From Streptomyces neyagawaensis (GTDB lineage Bacteria; Actinomycetota; Actinomycetes; Streptomycetales; Streptomycetaceae), in the NCBI RefSeq assembly GCF_023516595.1, contig NZ_JAMGBG010000008.1, positions 62,001-126,000 on the forward strand: a stretch of DNA of 64,000 bases, given 5' to 3'. Position 1 is the first letter of the stretch. Every line of letters begins with the position of its first letter. Both the position numbers and the translations under genes were made by a program. Below are positions 52,074 through 62,031 of the stretch, piece by piece. The notes beneath the pieces are model-generated. The model saw only the letters and a program-made list of their open reading frames with translations. It was not told the origin of the DNA and searched no databases.

Positions 52074-52289
52074 CTACGCGGTGGGGCCCGCCTGCCGGGG
52101 GCCTCCGCCGTGTCCCACGAACCCCACGAACCGCGCCCATCCCTCGCGGGCGACCGCGAAGTGAGGGAGGGCCAGGTCCTTGGAGTCCCGTACGCACACG
52201 GCCTGCCGGGTGACGGCGACTTCGACGCAGTCGTCACCCTGGCTGCCGCTGTAGCTGGACTTGAACCACGCCAGTTCCGTCGTGCTCAT
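52074..52289 (-). CDS. DUF397 protein
   Basis: 71 residues, ATG 52289 overlapping the XRE stop (ATGA). WFKSSYSGSQGDDCVEVAV and VCVRDSKDLALPHFAVAREG are the DUF397 pattern. These small proteins are nearly always encoded next to a DUF5753-type XRE regulator in Streptomyces, as here, and are thought to act as partners of the regulator, in some cases toxin-like. Exact role unproven. Confidence 0.9.
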   Translation of the reverse strand: MSTTELAWFKSSYSGSQGDDCVEVAVTRQAVCVRDSKDLALPHFAVAREGWARFVGFVGHGGGPRQAGPTA

Positions 52290-53176
52290 AGGTCTAGTTC
52301 CCCTCGGAGTCGCTCCAGCAGCGCCCGGGAATCCTTGGCGTTCAGGGCCTGCGAGCGCAGTGTGTCATAGCGCTGGTGGAGCAGGCTCACCTCTTTCGCG
52401 TCGCAGATCAGACGGCCGTTCTGCTGCCCTTCCGAGTAGGCGTACCGCTGGCTCTTCGGTGTCTCCAGCAGGCGCACCGGCCCGTCGAGGCACGCGTGCA
52501 ACCCGGCTTCCAGCGGCACGATCTGGAGCGTCACATTGCGCGGCGCGCTCAGCTCCAGCACATGGTCGAACAGCCCCCGCATCCGGGTGGCGTCGCCGAA
52601 CCGCCGCCGGAAGACATGCTCCTCGACGATGAAGCTGAACGGGGTCGTCGGCCGCTCGGACAGCATCCGCTGCCGCTCCATCCGCCGGTCCATGAAGCTC
52701 TCCAGCTGGTCGTCCGGCGTCACCGGGACGGTCCCCTCGAAGACCGCCCGCGCGTAGTCCCTGGACTGCAACAGCCCCGGCACCACCCTGCATTCATAGG
52801 TGCACAGGCTCGCCGCGACCCGCTCCAGCCGGGCCCACTGGCGGAACCAGGCCGCGAGGCCCACGTCCCCTCTCCCCCGCGTCACGTACTGGGACGACTT
52901 GCGCAGCGCCCCCGTGTTCCCGAGCAGTTCATCGGCCCGCTCCACATAGGTCACGTCCGGCATCCGGCGCCCCTGCTCCACCGATTCCACCGTGTGCCTG
53001 GAGAAGCGGACGAGGTCCGCGAACTCGGCCCGGCTGTAACCCGCGTGCTCGCGCAGCGCCTGTGTCACGGCGCCCCACGTCCGCAGACTGTCCGAGGGAT
53101 CCGGTTCGCGGTCCACCACCGTCCCCTCGTCGGCCGGTGCCTCGTCGTACTCGTTGCCCATGCCGCCGCCCGTCAT
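52286..53176 (-). CDS. XRE-family regulator with DUF5753 domain
   Basis: 296 residues from ATG 53176, chosen for GGAGGT 8 nt upstream. HTH (WGAVTQALREHAGYSRAEFA, HTVESVEQGRRMPD) at residues ~27-70, then the DUF5753 domain (CRVVPGLLQSRDYARAVFE, RQRMLSERPTTPFSFIVEEH, TLQIVPLEAGLHACLDGPV). Regulator of the BldB/AbaA-like Streptomyces group that pairs with DUF397 proteins; coupled to the DUF397 gene. Confidence 0.9.
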   Translation of the reverse strand: MTGGGMGNEYDEAPADEGTVVDREPDPSDSLRTWGAVTQALREHAGYSRAEFADLVRFSRHTVESVEQGRRMPDVTYVERADELLGNTGALRKSSQYVTRGRGDVGLAAWFRQWARLERVAASLCTYECRVVPGLLQSRDYARAVFEGTVPVTPDDQLESFMDRRMERQRMLSERPTTPFSFIVEEHVFRRRFGDATRMRGLFDHVLELSAPRNVTLQIVPLEAGLHACLDGPVRLLETPKSQRYAYSEGQQNGRLICDAKEVSLLHQRYDTLRSQALNAKDSRALLERLRGELDL

Positions 53177-53364
53177 CCGCGGCCACCTCCGGTCTTCGTG
53201 CGCTGTGGCCCCCATGCCCCGACGGCACCTAGCCTGGCGGGAAGATCCGCGTACTGTCCACAGAATGTGCCCGTACGCTGACGCAGCGTACGGGCACGGC
53301 CGGGGCGTTGTGCGGCACGGGCCCAGGTCCGCCTCGTCCCGGCCGCGGCGGACGGCGGCGCCCG

Positions 53365-53829
53365 TCAGTCCGGCAGGTTGCCGTCGCCGCCCAGGTTGGC
53401 GACCATGCGGCGCAGGACGTTGACGGTGGTGACGAAGTCGGCCGTGTCGACGCCTTCATGCATCTGCCGATGCACACGGGCGTTGCGTTCCCGGGCCCGA
53501 AGGCGCCCGTCCTCACCGGCCTCGGTCAAGGTCATGAGCCCCGCGTCCTCCGTCAGCCAGCCACGGGCGACGAGATCGTCGAAGACACCGTCGAAGTCGA
53601 TCCCGAGGTCCTCGTACTTCGCCAACCGCTCGATCAGTGTCGCGCGGGTCCACCTCCCCGGCTCCCCGGCAACGTGGTTGAGCGTCCACCAGTGCGGCTG
53701 CGTGAGCCCCTCCACCGCCAACTGCGCACGGAGGGCGCCGACCACGTGACGGTACGCCTCACCGGTCCATGACCCGATGGGCTGAGCGGCCAACTCCTCC
53801 TGGGAGTACTCCTTCAGGGTCACGCTCAT
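53365..53829 (-). CDS. MarR-type winged-helix regulator
   Basis: 154 residues from ATG 53829 with GAAGGAGGAGG upstream. It has the two-helix/winged-helix layout (WTGEAYRHVVGALRAQLAVE, TLIERLAKYEDLGIDFDGVF, DLVARGWLTEDAGLMTLTEA) of small MarR-like proteins in Streptomyces that lack the strict MarR motif. It is not obviously tied to either neighbour. Confidence 0.65.
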   Translation of the reverse strand: MSVTLKEYSQEELAAQPIGSWTGEAYRHVVGALRAQLAVEGLTQPHWWTLNHVAGEPGRWTRATLIERLAKYEDLGIDFDGVFDDLVARGWLTEDAGLMTLTEAGEDGRLRARERNARVHRQMHEGVDTADFVTTVNVLRRMVANLGGDGNLPD

Positions 53830-54029
53830 GTCCTCCTCCTTCTCGCCATCCACCTGGCGAGATCACCGCGTACCACTCAAGGCCCGCTCGAGAGGGGACG
53901 TTGAAGTGGTCCCGGGAGGCTGTCGGAGCCGCGGTCCGGGAGAGTCGGGAACGGCTCGCGCCGGTGGCCGCCCCCCGACGGTCACCGGCGCGATGTGTCA
54001 CTGGCCCGATGTGTTGCCCGAACGGTCTG

Positions 54030-54923
54030 TCACTGGCCCGGAGGCGGGAAGGGCACGTCGTCGCAGTTGGGTACGCCCACGAGCCAGTCCGGGCCCTTGA
54101 TGTAGATGTTGGTGACCCATGCCTTGTAGTCCGGCAGGTAGGACCAGGCGTCGTTCTCGTAGCCCTCCGCGTTGACCTTCTCCGCGTGCTTCTGGCAGTA
54201 GACGCGGATGGTGGTCGAGTACGGGAAGGCGTAGACGCGCTCGGCCGCGAGGCGGGGCTCGGCCTTGGTCCACACGTCGGTGCCCCACGTCTGGTGGATG
54301 TGGCCGGTGACCTGGCCGGTGTTGACCCGGACGGCACCGAAGTAGTCGCCGCCGAGGCGGACGTCACTGACCATCAGCTTGGTGCCGGACTGCTTGGCCT
54401 CGACCATCTTGCCCGCGCCGAGGTAGATGGCGATGTGGTGCAGGTCCTTCTTGTTGCCGTAGGCCAGGAGATCGCCCGGGAGCAGCGGGGCGAGACCCTG
54501 GGCGGCGGTGAAGCGGGCCGCGGCACGGTGCGTGTAGTACTGCTGGCTGGCGACGCCGTTGAGGATGTCCGTACCGCCGGCGGCCTGGGCGTACGCGTAC
54601 CGGACGAGGCCGGAGCAGTCGAAGCCGCGCCGCTCGGGGTCGTGTTCGCTGGCCGGGTCGGTGGGGTCCACCTGCCCGTAGGTGGGACCGGGTTGGGCGC
54701 CGTGGCCGCCGCCCCACGTGTACCAGGTGCCCGCGGCGACCTCGGCGCAGGCGGCGGCGATCGCCCGCTCGGCGGCGGCCGAGGCGCCCGGCGCGAGGAC
54801 GCCGCAGCCGGCGGCGGGAGCGGACGGTGCGGACGGTGCCGCCGCGGCCGTGGTCAGCGGCGCGCACAGCAGCAGGGCCATGAGTGCGATCAGTGTGCTG
54901 ATGAGACTGGTCCGGCTCACCAT
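54030..54923 (-). CDS. Secreted NlpC/P60-family cell-wall hydrolase
   Basis: 297 residues from ATG 54923. Signal peptide (MVSRTSLISTLIALMALLLC, cut near TTAAAA). The C40 peptidase has the Cys in FDCSGLVRYAYAQAAGG, the His in LHHIAIYLGAGKMVEA, and YGNKKDLHHIA in between. The C-terminal ~90 residues (VYAFPYSTTIRVYCQKHAEK, WSYLPDYKAWVTNIYIKGPD) look like an SH3-type module seen in Streptomyces secreted proteins. It cleaves peptidoglycan stem peptides or a related amide. Confidence 0.88.
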   Translation of the reverse strand: MVSRTSLISTLIALMALLLCAPLTTAAAAPSAPSAPAAGCGVLAPGASAAAERAIAAACAEVAAGTWYTWGGGHGAQPGPTYGQVDPTDPASEHDPERRGFDCSGLVRYAYAQAAGGTDILNGVASQQYYTHRAAARFTAAQGLAPLLPGDLLAYGNKKDLHHIAIYLGAGKMVEAKQSGTKLMVSDVRLGGDYFGAVRVNTGQVTGHIHQTWGTDVWTKAEPRLAAERVYAFPYSTTIRVYCQKHAEKVNAEGYENDAWSYLPDYKAWVTNIYIKGPDWLVGVPNCDDVPFPPPGQ

Positions 54924-55233
54924 GCCGGAACCCCCGTTTCCTGTCGGTCCGATGAACTGGTGGTGGTCGGACAGCAGCCTGCTCGACCACCACCCCGCGC
55001 GTCGAGATCCGGGCGTCGCCCCATCCCACCGGGCAACGGGAAACACCTGGGAAACCCCTCGCGACCAGGGGGGTTGCCAAGTGCCGCCGAGCGGCGGCGG
55101 AAGGCCCGGCGTGTCACCCGGCGCCGGTGGACGGCTGGTGGACGGCACGGAGTGTCGCCCGCCGCCAGTGAACGGCCCGGTGGAGGGCCGGTGGAGGGCT
55201 GGTAGATGGCCGGTCGACGGCCCGCTGTGTCGC
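54924..55233. other. Repetitive intergenic region
   Basis: 310 bp between the NlpC/P60 gene start and the STAND-WD40 gene end. From about 55110 to 55215 the unit GGCCGGTGGACGG recurs in degenerate form (GGTGGACGGC, GGTGGAGGGC, GGTAGATGGCC). No gene is supported. Confidence 0.55.
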
Positions 55234-58200
55234 TCAGCGGCTCCCGCACTCCCCCGCGTCCGCCGCGACGGGCACCCCCGGCAGCAGTGTGGCGCGCTCC
55301 TCGGGGCCGATCCCGGCGCGCAACCGGCAGATGTCCGCCAGCCGCGCGTCCGGGTCGAGGTCCCACAGCCGTACGGTGCCGTCGGTGCTGCTGCTGGCCA
55401 CCGTCCGCCCGCCGGGCGCGAAGTCGACGCCCCACACCGCGTTGGTGTGGCCGCTGAGCGTCGCCCACGGCCGCCGCCCGGCGACGTCCCACAGGCGGAC
55501 CGTGCGGTCGTTGCCGCTGCTGGCGAGGGTGCGGCCGTCCGGGCTGAACGCCACACCGCGCACCGCGCCCGAGTGGCCGATGAGGGCGGCCTCGAAGTGG
55601 CGGTGCCGGACGTCCCACAGGCGTACGGTGCCGTCGTTGCCGCTGCTGGCGAGGGTGCGGCCGTCCGGGCTGAACGCGACGCCCCGCACGGCGCCCGAGT
55701 GCCCGCGGAGCGCGCCCAGTTCGCGGTGCGAGGCGACGTCCCACAACCGTACGGTCAGATCATCGCCGGCACCGGCCAGGGTGCGGCCGTCGGGGCTGAA
55801 GGCGACATCGTTGACGAAGTCCTTGTGGCCGCCGAGCACGGTGGTCTGGCGGCGCTTCGCCACGTCCCACAGGCGCACCGTGTGGTCGGCGCCCGCCGAC
55901 GCCAGGGTCAGCCCGTCGGGGGCGAAGGCGACCGCGAAAACCTGCCCGGCGTGCCCGGTCAGCTTCTTCAGCGCCGCGCGCCGCGCGACGTCCCACAGCC
56001 GGACCGTGCCGTCGGAGCCCGCCGACGCGAGGGTCCGGCCGTCGGGCGAGAACGCCACCGAGAACACGGTCTCCGTGTGCCCCTTCAGTGCCGCCACCAG
56101 GGTGTGCGTCAGCGCGTCCCACAGTCGTACGGCGTGGTCGGCGTCGGCGGTGGCCAGCAGCTTCCCATCGGGGCTGTACGCGGTCTGCCAGACCTCGGTG
56201 AACGGACGGGACGTCAGGACCGGCCCGGCGAGGTCCCACAGGGCGACGGACTGGTCGAACCCGGCCGTGGCCAGCAGGGCGCCGTCGGAGGTCACGGCCA
56301 CCCCGAGGACGTAGTCGGTGTGCCCGGCGAGCACCGCGGTCTGCCGGCCGCCGCGCACGTCCCACAGCCGGGTCGTGCCGTCGCCGACCGCGCCGACGAC
56401 CGTCGTTCCGTCCGGGGTGAAGACGACGGCGTTGATGTCGTCGCTGCTCCCGGTGAACGTGGCCGTCAGCCGTCTCTCGCGCACGTCCCACAGGCGTACC
56501 GTCCGGTCGACGCCGGCGGAGGCCACCGTGGTGCCGTCCGGGGAGAAGGCGACGCCCAGCACCTCGTCGGTGTGGCCCTTGAGGGCGCCGACGAACTCGT
56601 TCCGCCGGGTGTCCCAGATCCGTACGGCGCGGTCGACGCCGGCGGAGACGAGCGTCCGCCCGTCGGGGGCGTACGCCAGCGCGTTGAGGGTGCCCTTGTG
56701 GCCGCGGAGGGTATTGACGGGCCGGGGCGGCCGGGACGCGGTGTCCCACAGGCGGACGGTGCCGTCGGCGGCCGCGACCGCGAGCCTGCCGCCGCGCGGG
56801 TCGAAGGCCACGGCCCGCGCGCCCTTCGTGGCGTCGGAGAGCACGCCCGTCCTGCGGTGGGCGGTGGTGCTCCACAGGGTCACCGGTCCGTCGGTCGACG
56901 TCACCGCGACCGTACGTCCGTCGGGGCTGAAGGCGACCGAGCGCACCCGTCCGGGCACGGTGAACCGGGCGAGGATCCGATGGCCTTCGGTGGTGTCGCG
57001 CAGGGTCACCGTGCCGTCGGAGCTGGCGGTGGCGAGCATCCGGTCGCCGGGGGCGAACGCCACCGCGTTGACCGGTCCGTGGTGGCCGTCGAGGCGGGCG
57101 GAGAAGGGCTGCGACTGGGTGCTGAGCAGGGCGCCGCGCGCCTCGGCGGTGGGGGCGGCCCGGTAGGCCGCCTCCGCGAGGAGCATCGACGCCTCGGGCC
57201 GGCCCCCGGCGAGGGACGCGGACCGCGCGGCGAGGGCCTGGGAGCGGGCGACGCGCTCCTGGTCGAGGGCGGCCTCGCGCTGCTGGTAGGCGAGCGCTCC
57301 GGCGGTGACGGCGAGGCCCAACAGCACGGCGAGGGTGGCGAGCATGGACTGCCGCAGCCGCACCTGTCGTCGGGCCTGTCTGCGCCGGCCGTCCTCCTCG
57401 GCCTGGCTGGCCGTCAGGAACGCCTCCTCCTCGGGCCCGAGCCGGGCCCGGCCGTCCGACTCGTCGGCCCACGTCCGTACGGTGTCGAGGCGGGTGCCCC
57501 GGTAGAGGGCGGACGGGTCGCGGTTCTCGCGCTCCCATTCGGCGGCGGCGTGGGCGAGTTGCTGGTGGAGGAGGAGGCCGGCCCGGTCGGCGTGGATCCA
57601 GTCCCGGAGGCGGGGCCAGGCGTGCAGCAGGGCCTCGTGGGTGATCTCGACGGTGTCGCTGTCCAGCGTGATGAGCCGGGCCCGGACGAAGGCGTCGAGC
57701 GCGGCGGCGGCCCCGTCCGCGTCGCCGAGCTGCGCCATCAGGGCGTCCCGGCTCATCCGGCGGCGGGTCGCCCCGGCCCCGTCCATGACGAGGACCAGCC
57801 GGGACAGGATGCGGCGGATCGTCTTCTGCTCGGCGGGATACAGCCGGGCGAACACGTTCTCGGCGGTGCGGGCGACCGCCCCCTGGATACCGCCGGCCCG
57901 TTCGTACCCGTCGACGGTCAGCGCGGAGTCGCGGCGCCGCTGCCAGGTGGCGAGCAGCGCGTGGGAGACCAGGGGAAGCGCGCCGGAGGGTGTCTCGTCG
58001 GAGCCGGTCGTGGAGGGCCGGGGGCCGGTGCCGGGGTCGTCGCGGAGTCCGGCGTCCCGCAACAGCAGGGGGACCAGGCCGGGTTCGAGGGTGACCCCGG
58101 CGAGTTCGGCGGGGCGTGTGATGGACTCGCGCAGTTCCGCGACGGTCATCGGCGACAGGACGAACAGCCCGTCGGTGAAGACCCGGGCCAGCTCGGGGAG

Positions 58201-59145
58201 ATCCAGACAGCGGCCGGTGAAGTCGCCGCGTACACCGAGCACCACGACGGCGGCGGGGTGCGGGTGGTCCGCGGGCCGGGAGGTCGCGAGGGCGCACAAC
58301 ACGTGGACGTACGCGCGGCGTTCGTCCTCGTCCGGGCAGAGCGTGAAGAGTTCCTCGAACTGGTCGACGATCAGCACCGGTCGGGACGGCGGGGGCCGCC
58401 GGGGCCCCTCGGTCCGCGGCGGGGTCTCCGAGCGGGCCCGTACGGCGCCGAGCAGGGCGCCCGGATTGTCCCGTACCTCGTCGGCGGTGATGCCGAGGTC
58501 GCTGCCCAGCGCCTTCGCGACGCGCTCCAGCAGTTCGTCCAGGGGGCGCGAGGTGGGGGTGAGCAGCACCACCGGCCAGCGGTCGGCGCCCGGCATGGGG
58601 AGGTCGCCGCGGCGCAGGGCCGGGACGAGGCCCGCGTTGAGCAGTGAGGACTTGCCCGCGCCGGACGGTGCGACGAGCATCAGGGGGCCGCCGCCGATCC
58701 GTTCGAAGATCCGCTCCACCAGTGCGGCCGTCGCGCGCTCCCGGCCGAAGAACATCTCGGCGTCCCGGGGGGTGAACGCCGCCAAACCGCGGTAAGGACC
58801 GGCATCGTCGGACTGCCGCTCCACGGCGTCGGTGTCGGTGCGCAGGTCGCCGTCACGGGGCGGCGCCTGCTGCACCAGCCGCAGCAACTCCCCCTCGGCG
58901 CCCAGCACGTGGTCGCACAGTCGGGCGACGTCGACGGTCGCGCGCTTCGTACCGGTCTCGATCTTGCTGAGGTAGCCCTTGCTGTAGTGGGTGCGCCGGG
59001 CCAGGTCGGTGAGGGACAGTCCGCGCTCTTGTCTGAGCCGTCTCAGTTGCGCCGGGAAGGACAGCGTGGTCAGCGCGTCCCGGTCCCGTCCGTGATGAGG
59101 GTCTGGTTGCTGTCCGTGCTGCGGGTCCCCCAAGGTGTCCCCCAA
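55234..59145 (-). CDS. HTH-STAND ATPase-membrane-WD40 protein
   Basis: 1303 residues; TTG 59145 or TTG 59133 could start it. An XRE-like HTH (RRLRQERGLSLTDLARRTH, YSKGYLSKIETGTKRATVD) at ~35-75 precedes an nSTAND1 ATPase (P-loop LMLVAPSGAGKSSLLNAG near 160; Walker B VLIVDQFEELFTLCPDEDE near 255). One membrane helix (MLATLAVLLGLAVTAGALAY, ~600) separates the cytoplasmic switch from 14 WD40 repeats (57120-55330), two seven-bladed propellers. Repeats 12 and 13 differ in few positions and share an identical 45-bp DNA stretch 126 bp apart, a recent copy. Such proteins are signalling hubs of unknown output. A soluble WD40 domain outside the cell is the topology I would predict. Confidence 0.88.
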   Translation of the reverse strand: MGDTLGDPQHGQQPDPHHGRDRDALTTLSFPAQLRRLRQERGLSLTDLARRTHYSKGYLSKIETGTKRATVDVARLCDHVLGAEGELLRLVQQAPPRDGDLRTDTDAVERQSDDAGPYRGLAAFTPRDAEMFFGRERATAALVERIFERIGGGPLMLVAPSGAGKSSLLNAGLVPALRRGDLPMPGADRWPVVLLTPTSRPLDELLERVAKALGSDLGITADEVRDNPGALLGAVRARSETPPRTEGPRRPPPSRPVLIVDQFEELFTLCPDEDERRAYVHVLCALATSRPADHPHPAAVVVLGVRGDFTGRCLDLPELARVFTDGLFVLSPMTVAELRESITRPAELAGVTLEPGLVPLLLRDAGLRDDPGTGPRPSTTGSDETPSGALPLVSHALLATWQRRRDSALTVDGYERAGGIQGAVARTAENVFARLYPAEQKTIRRILSRLVLVMDGAGATRRRMSRDALMAQLGDADGAAAALDAFVRARLITLDSDTVEITHEALLHAWPRLRDWIHADRAGLLLHQQLAHAAAEWERENRDPSALYRGTRLDTVRTWADESDGRARLGPEEEAFLTASQAEEDGRRRQARRQVRLRQSMLATLAVLLGLAVTAGALAYQQREAALDQERVARSQALAARSASLAGGRPEASMLLAEAAYRAAPTAEARGALLSTQSQPFSARLDGHHGPVNAVAFAPGDRMLATASSDGTVTLRDTTEGHRILARFTVPGRVRSVAFSPDGRTVAVTSTDGPVTLWSTTAHRRTGVLSDATKGARAVAFDPRGGRLAVAAADGTVRLWDTASRPPRPVNTLRGHKGTLNALAYAPDGRTLVSAGVDRAVRIWDTRRNEFVGALKGHTDEVLGVAFSPDGTTVASAGVDRTVRLWDVRERRLTATFTGSSDDINAVVFTPDGTTVVGAVGDGTTRLWDVRGGRQTAVLAGHTDYVLGVAVTSDGALLATAGFDQSVALWDLAGPVLTSRPFTEVWQTAYSPDGKLLATADADHAVRLWDALTHTLVAALKGHTETVFSVAFSPDGRTLASAGSDGTVRLWDVARRAALKKLTGHAGQVFAVAFAPDGLTLASAGADHTVRLWDVAKRRQTTVLGGHKDFVNDVAFSPDGRTLAGAGDDLTVRLWDVASHRELGALRGHSGAVRGVAFSPDGRTLASSGNDGTVRLWDVRHRHFEAALIGHSGAVRGVAFSPDGRTLASSGNDRTVRLWDVAGRRPWATLSGHTNAVWGVDFAPGGRTVASSSTDGTVRLWDLDPDARLADICRLRAGIGPEERATLLPGVPVAADAGECGSR

Positions 59146-59294
59146 GGCAGAGCGGCCGTGAGACGGCGGATGCCCAGGTTACTGCCGGGTCCTCGGGGGC
59201 GGCCAAGTCTTTCACCCGGAGTGGCGAAAACAGGGACGCCCGGAACCGCGGGCAGCCGGTTCCGGACGTCGTCACGCAGTCGCTCGCCGTCGCG

Positions 59295-59678
59295 CTACGG
59301 ACGGAGCGTGATCGAGTTGATGGTCGTCAGGTCGCGGTAGAAGGCCCACCCCTCGGGGATCGTCTCGATGCAGTCCCCGCCGTTGTACTGCTTGCACAGA
59401 TCCGCGGTCGCGCCGCCGTACTGGTTGTTGAACACCCAGTGGTAGTTGTACTGCCCGCTCAGGTTGTGGGCCTTGTAGCTCCAGAACTTGTGGGTGGGGT
59501 TGGCTTCGGAGAAGTGCTTGCCCTCCGGGTAGATGCAGACCGCGCCGTAGTCGCAGCCGTAGATCGTCTCCTGGGCGAGCCTGGCCTCGACCGCCTTCGC
59601 CTGGGCGGTGCCGCTGAGCGCCACCACCGCGGCCGTCGAGGTCAGGAGCGCGGCGGCGACACGGGTCATCTTGCGCAT
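59295..59678 (-). CDS. Secreted peptidase inhibitor I36-like protein
   Basis: 127 residues, ATG 59678. Signal peptide MRKMTRVAAALLTSTAAVVA with cut after AQA. The mature part (YGCDYGAVCIYPEGKHFSEA, WVFNNQYGGATADLCKQYNG, INSITLRP) has the beta-gamma-crystallin-like pattern and paired Cys of the Streptomyces metalloproteinase inhibitor family I36. Probably an extracellular protease inhibitor. Confidence 0.8.
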   Translation of the reverse strand: MRKMTRVAAALLTSTAAVVALSGTAQAKAVEARLAQETIYGCDYGAVCIYPEGKHFSEANPTHKFWSYKAHNLSGQYNYHWVFNNQYGGATADLCKQYNGGDCIETIPEGWAFYRDLTTINSITLRP

Positions 59679-59901
59679 GGTTCCCCCTTGCTGGTTCTCA
59701 CCGGGCTTCCCGCTTGGTCATGCGGGCCGGGCCCGGTGCTGACGATCTGAGATTCGTCCTCCCGCCGACCGGGGTCCACGGGTTTCCTGTTGCCCACCGT
59801 GAGGTTGGTCGGGAAACAAGGGGTGACCTGGAAGGACGTGGGAGTGGAGGCAACACGGGGGGCGTACTTCACGGCAGTGACTCCCTGGGCGTGACGCGGG
59901 A

Positions 59902-59938
59902 CAGTTCCCCGCGCCCCTGACAGGGGCGCGGGGAACTG
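59902..59938. terminator. Perfect 18-bp-arm terminator after the EF-G paralogue
   Basis: CAGTTCCCCGCGCCCCTG (59902-59919) and CAGGGGCGCGGGGAACTG (59921-59938) are exact reverse complements around one A, 15 bp after the EF-G stop. This GC-rich palindrome type is a common dispersed element in Streptomyces genomes. Confidence 0.85.
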
Positions 59939-59952
59939 CGCGACAAGGGCAC

Positions 59953-62031
59953 CTACCGCTCGCTCACCACGACGGTGGGGGCCACCGCGTAACCCGCGGG
60001 GCGGGTCGTGAACGTCCCCCTCCCCTGCGTACGGCTGCGCAACCGGGTGGCGTACCCGAACAGCTCGGCCAGCGGCACGGTGGTGGTGACCACCACCGAC
60101 CCCGCCCGCGCCACCGAGTCCGACACCCGCCCGCGCCGCGCCGCGAGATCCCCGAGGACCCCGCCGACCGCGTCCGCGGGCACGGTCACGGTGGCCTCGG
60201 CGACCGGTTCCAGCAGCGTCATCGCACTGCCCCGCAGCGCCTCGCGCAGCGCGAGCCGCCCGGCCGTGCGGAACGCCATCTCCGAGGAGTCCTTGGAGTG
60301 GGTCGCCCCGTCGGTGAGGGTGACGCTCAGCCCGGTGACCGGGTGACCGCCGAGCGGGCCCTCCGCGAGGGCGTCCCGGCACCCGGCCTCGACCGCGCGC
60401 ACGAACTCCTGCGGCACCCGCCCGCCGACGACCGTCGAGCGGAAGGCGAAGCCGGTCGTGCCGCCGTCGGCGTCGCCGTCCGTCGCCTCCAGTGGTGCCA
60501 CGTCGAGGACGACATGGGCGAACTGCCCGGCGCCGCCGTCCTGTTTGACGTGCCGGAAGACCAGTCCGGACACGCCCCGGACGACCGTCTCGCGGTAGGC
60601 CACCCGCGGCCGGCCGACGGTGACCTCCACACCGGACGTCTGCCGGATCTTCTCCACCGCCACCTCCAGGTGCAGTTCCCCCATCCCGGACAGCACGGTC
60701 TGCCCGGTCTCGGGGTCGGTCCGCACCACCAGCGAGGGGTCCTCCTCCGCCAGTCGGGCCAGCGCCGAAGCCAGCCGGTCGGTGTCGGAGCTCCTGCGGG
60801 CCTCCACGGCCACCGACACCACCGGGTCGGCGACGGACGGCGGTTCGAGGAGCAGCGGAGCCGCCGGTGCGCACAGGGTGGTGCCCGGCCGGGCCGCCTT
60901 GAGGCCGATCACGGCGACGATGTCGCCCGCCGACGCCCGGTCCAGTTCGGCGTGTCGGTCGGCCCGCACCCGCAGGATCCGGCCGATGCGCTCGGTGCGC
61001 CGCGTGGCCGCGTCGAGCACGGTGTCCCCCTTCCTGATCGTCCCCGAGTACAGCCGCAGATAGGTCAGCCGCCCGGTGGCCGTCGCGCTGACCTTGAACG
61101 CCAGCGCGGCGAGAGGTGCCTCGGGGTCGGCGGCGCGTTCCTGCTCCGTACCGTCGTGCGTGCCGCGTACGGGCGGCACGTCCAGCGGCGAGGGCAGATA
61201 CGCCACGGCCGCGTCGAGCAGTGGTTCGATGCCGCGGTTGCGGTAGGCGGAGCCGCACAGGACGACCACGCCGTCACCGGTCGCGGTCAGGTCGCGCAGC
61301 GCCGCGGCGAGCGTCGGCGCGGACAGGGTGCCCTCGGCGCAGAACTCGTCGAGGGCGACGGGGTGCAGTTCCGCCACGGCCTCCTCCAGCCGCCGTCGTC
61401 GGCGCTCCGCCTCGTCGCGCAGGGCGTCGGGCACGGGCCCTTCCTGGACCTCGTCACTGCCGTCGGCCCAGGTCAGCGCCCGCATGCGGAGCAGGTCCAC
61501 GACGCCGGTGAAGCCGTCCTCCGTGCCGATGGGCAGCTGCACGACCAGCGGCGCGGGGTGCAGCCGCCGCCGGATGGAGTCGACCGCGGTGTCGAGGTCG
61601 GCTCCGGCACGGTCGAGCTTGTTGACGAAGGCGATCCTCGGTACGCCGTGCCGGTCGGCCTGCCGCCACACCGACTCGCTCTGCGGCTCCACGCCGGCGA
61701 CCGCGTCGAACACGGCGATCGCGCCGTCGAGCACCCTCAGCGAGCGCTCCACCTCGTCGGCGAAGTCGACGTGGCCGGGAGTGTCGATGAGGTTGACGCG
61801 GTGGCCGTCCCAGGCGCAGCTCACGGCCGCCGAGAAGATCGTGATGCCGCGGTCGCGTTCCTGCGGGTCGAAGTCGGTGACGGTGGTGCCGTCGTGGACC
61901 TCGCCCCGCTTGTGCGTGGTCCCGGTGACATAGAGGATCCGCTCGGTGACGGTGGTCTTCCCGGCGTCGACGTGGGCGAGGATGCCCAGGTTGCGGACGG
62001 CGGTCAGGGTGGTGGCGTCGAAGGTGCGCAT
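59953..62031 (-). CDS. Elongation factor G paralogue
   Basis: 692 residues, ATG 62031. G1 [20 protein letters not shown], switch [16 protein letters not shown]4 FVNKLDRAG, then domains II-V ([56 protein letters not shown]). It differs from housekeeping FusA and is the kind of secondary EF-G (SCO6589-like, as I recall) or tetracycline-resistance-type ribosomal factor found singly in Streptomyces. It is not next to tuf or str genes. Role likely in ribosome release or antibiotic tolerance. Confidence 0.85.
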   Translation of the reverse strand: MRTFDATTLTAVRNLGILAHVDAGKTTVTERILYVTGTTHKRGEVHDGTTVTDFDPQERDRGITIFSAAVSCAWDGHRVNLIDTPGHVDFADEVERSLRVLDGAIAVFDAVAGVEPQSESVWRQADRHGVPRIAFVNKLDRAGADLDTAVDSIRRRLHPAPLVVQLPIGTEDGFTGVVDLLRMRALTWADGSDEVQEGPVPDALRDEAERRRRRLEEAVAELHPVALDEFCAEGTLSAPTLAAALRDLTATGDGVVVLCGSAYRNRGIEPLLDAAVAYLPSPLDVPPVRGTHDGTEQERAADPEAPLAALAFKVSATATGRLTYLRLYSGTIRKGDTVLDAATRRTERIGRILRVRADRHAELDRASAGDIVAVIGLKAARPGTTLCAPAAPLLLEPPSVADPVVSVAVEARRSSDTDRLASALARLAEEDPSLVVRTDPETGQTVLSGMGELHLEVAVEKIRQTSGVEVTVGRPRVAYRETVVRGVSGLVFRHVKQDGGAGQFAHVVLDVAPLEATDGDADGGTTGFAFRSTVVGGRVPQEFVRAVEAGCRDALAEGPLGGHPVTGLSVTLTDGATHSKDSSEMAFRTAGRLALREALRGSAMTLLEPVAEATVTVPADAVGGVLGDLAARRGRVSDSVARAGSVVVTTTVPLAELFGYATRLRSRTQGRGTFTTRPAGYAVAPTVVVSER

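Noticed and set aside
54682..58647. Very long open frame on the plus strand opposite the WD40 gene
   Set aside because: It mirrors the WD40 repeats on the other strand, has Gly/Arg/Val-rich composition and no domain; an artefact of GC-rich codons.
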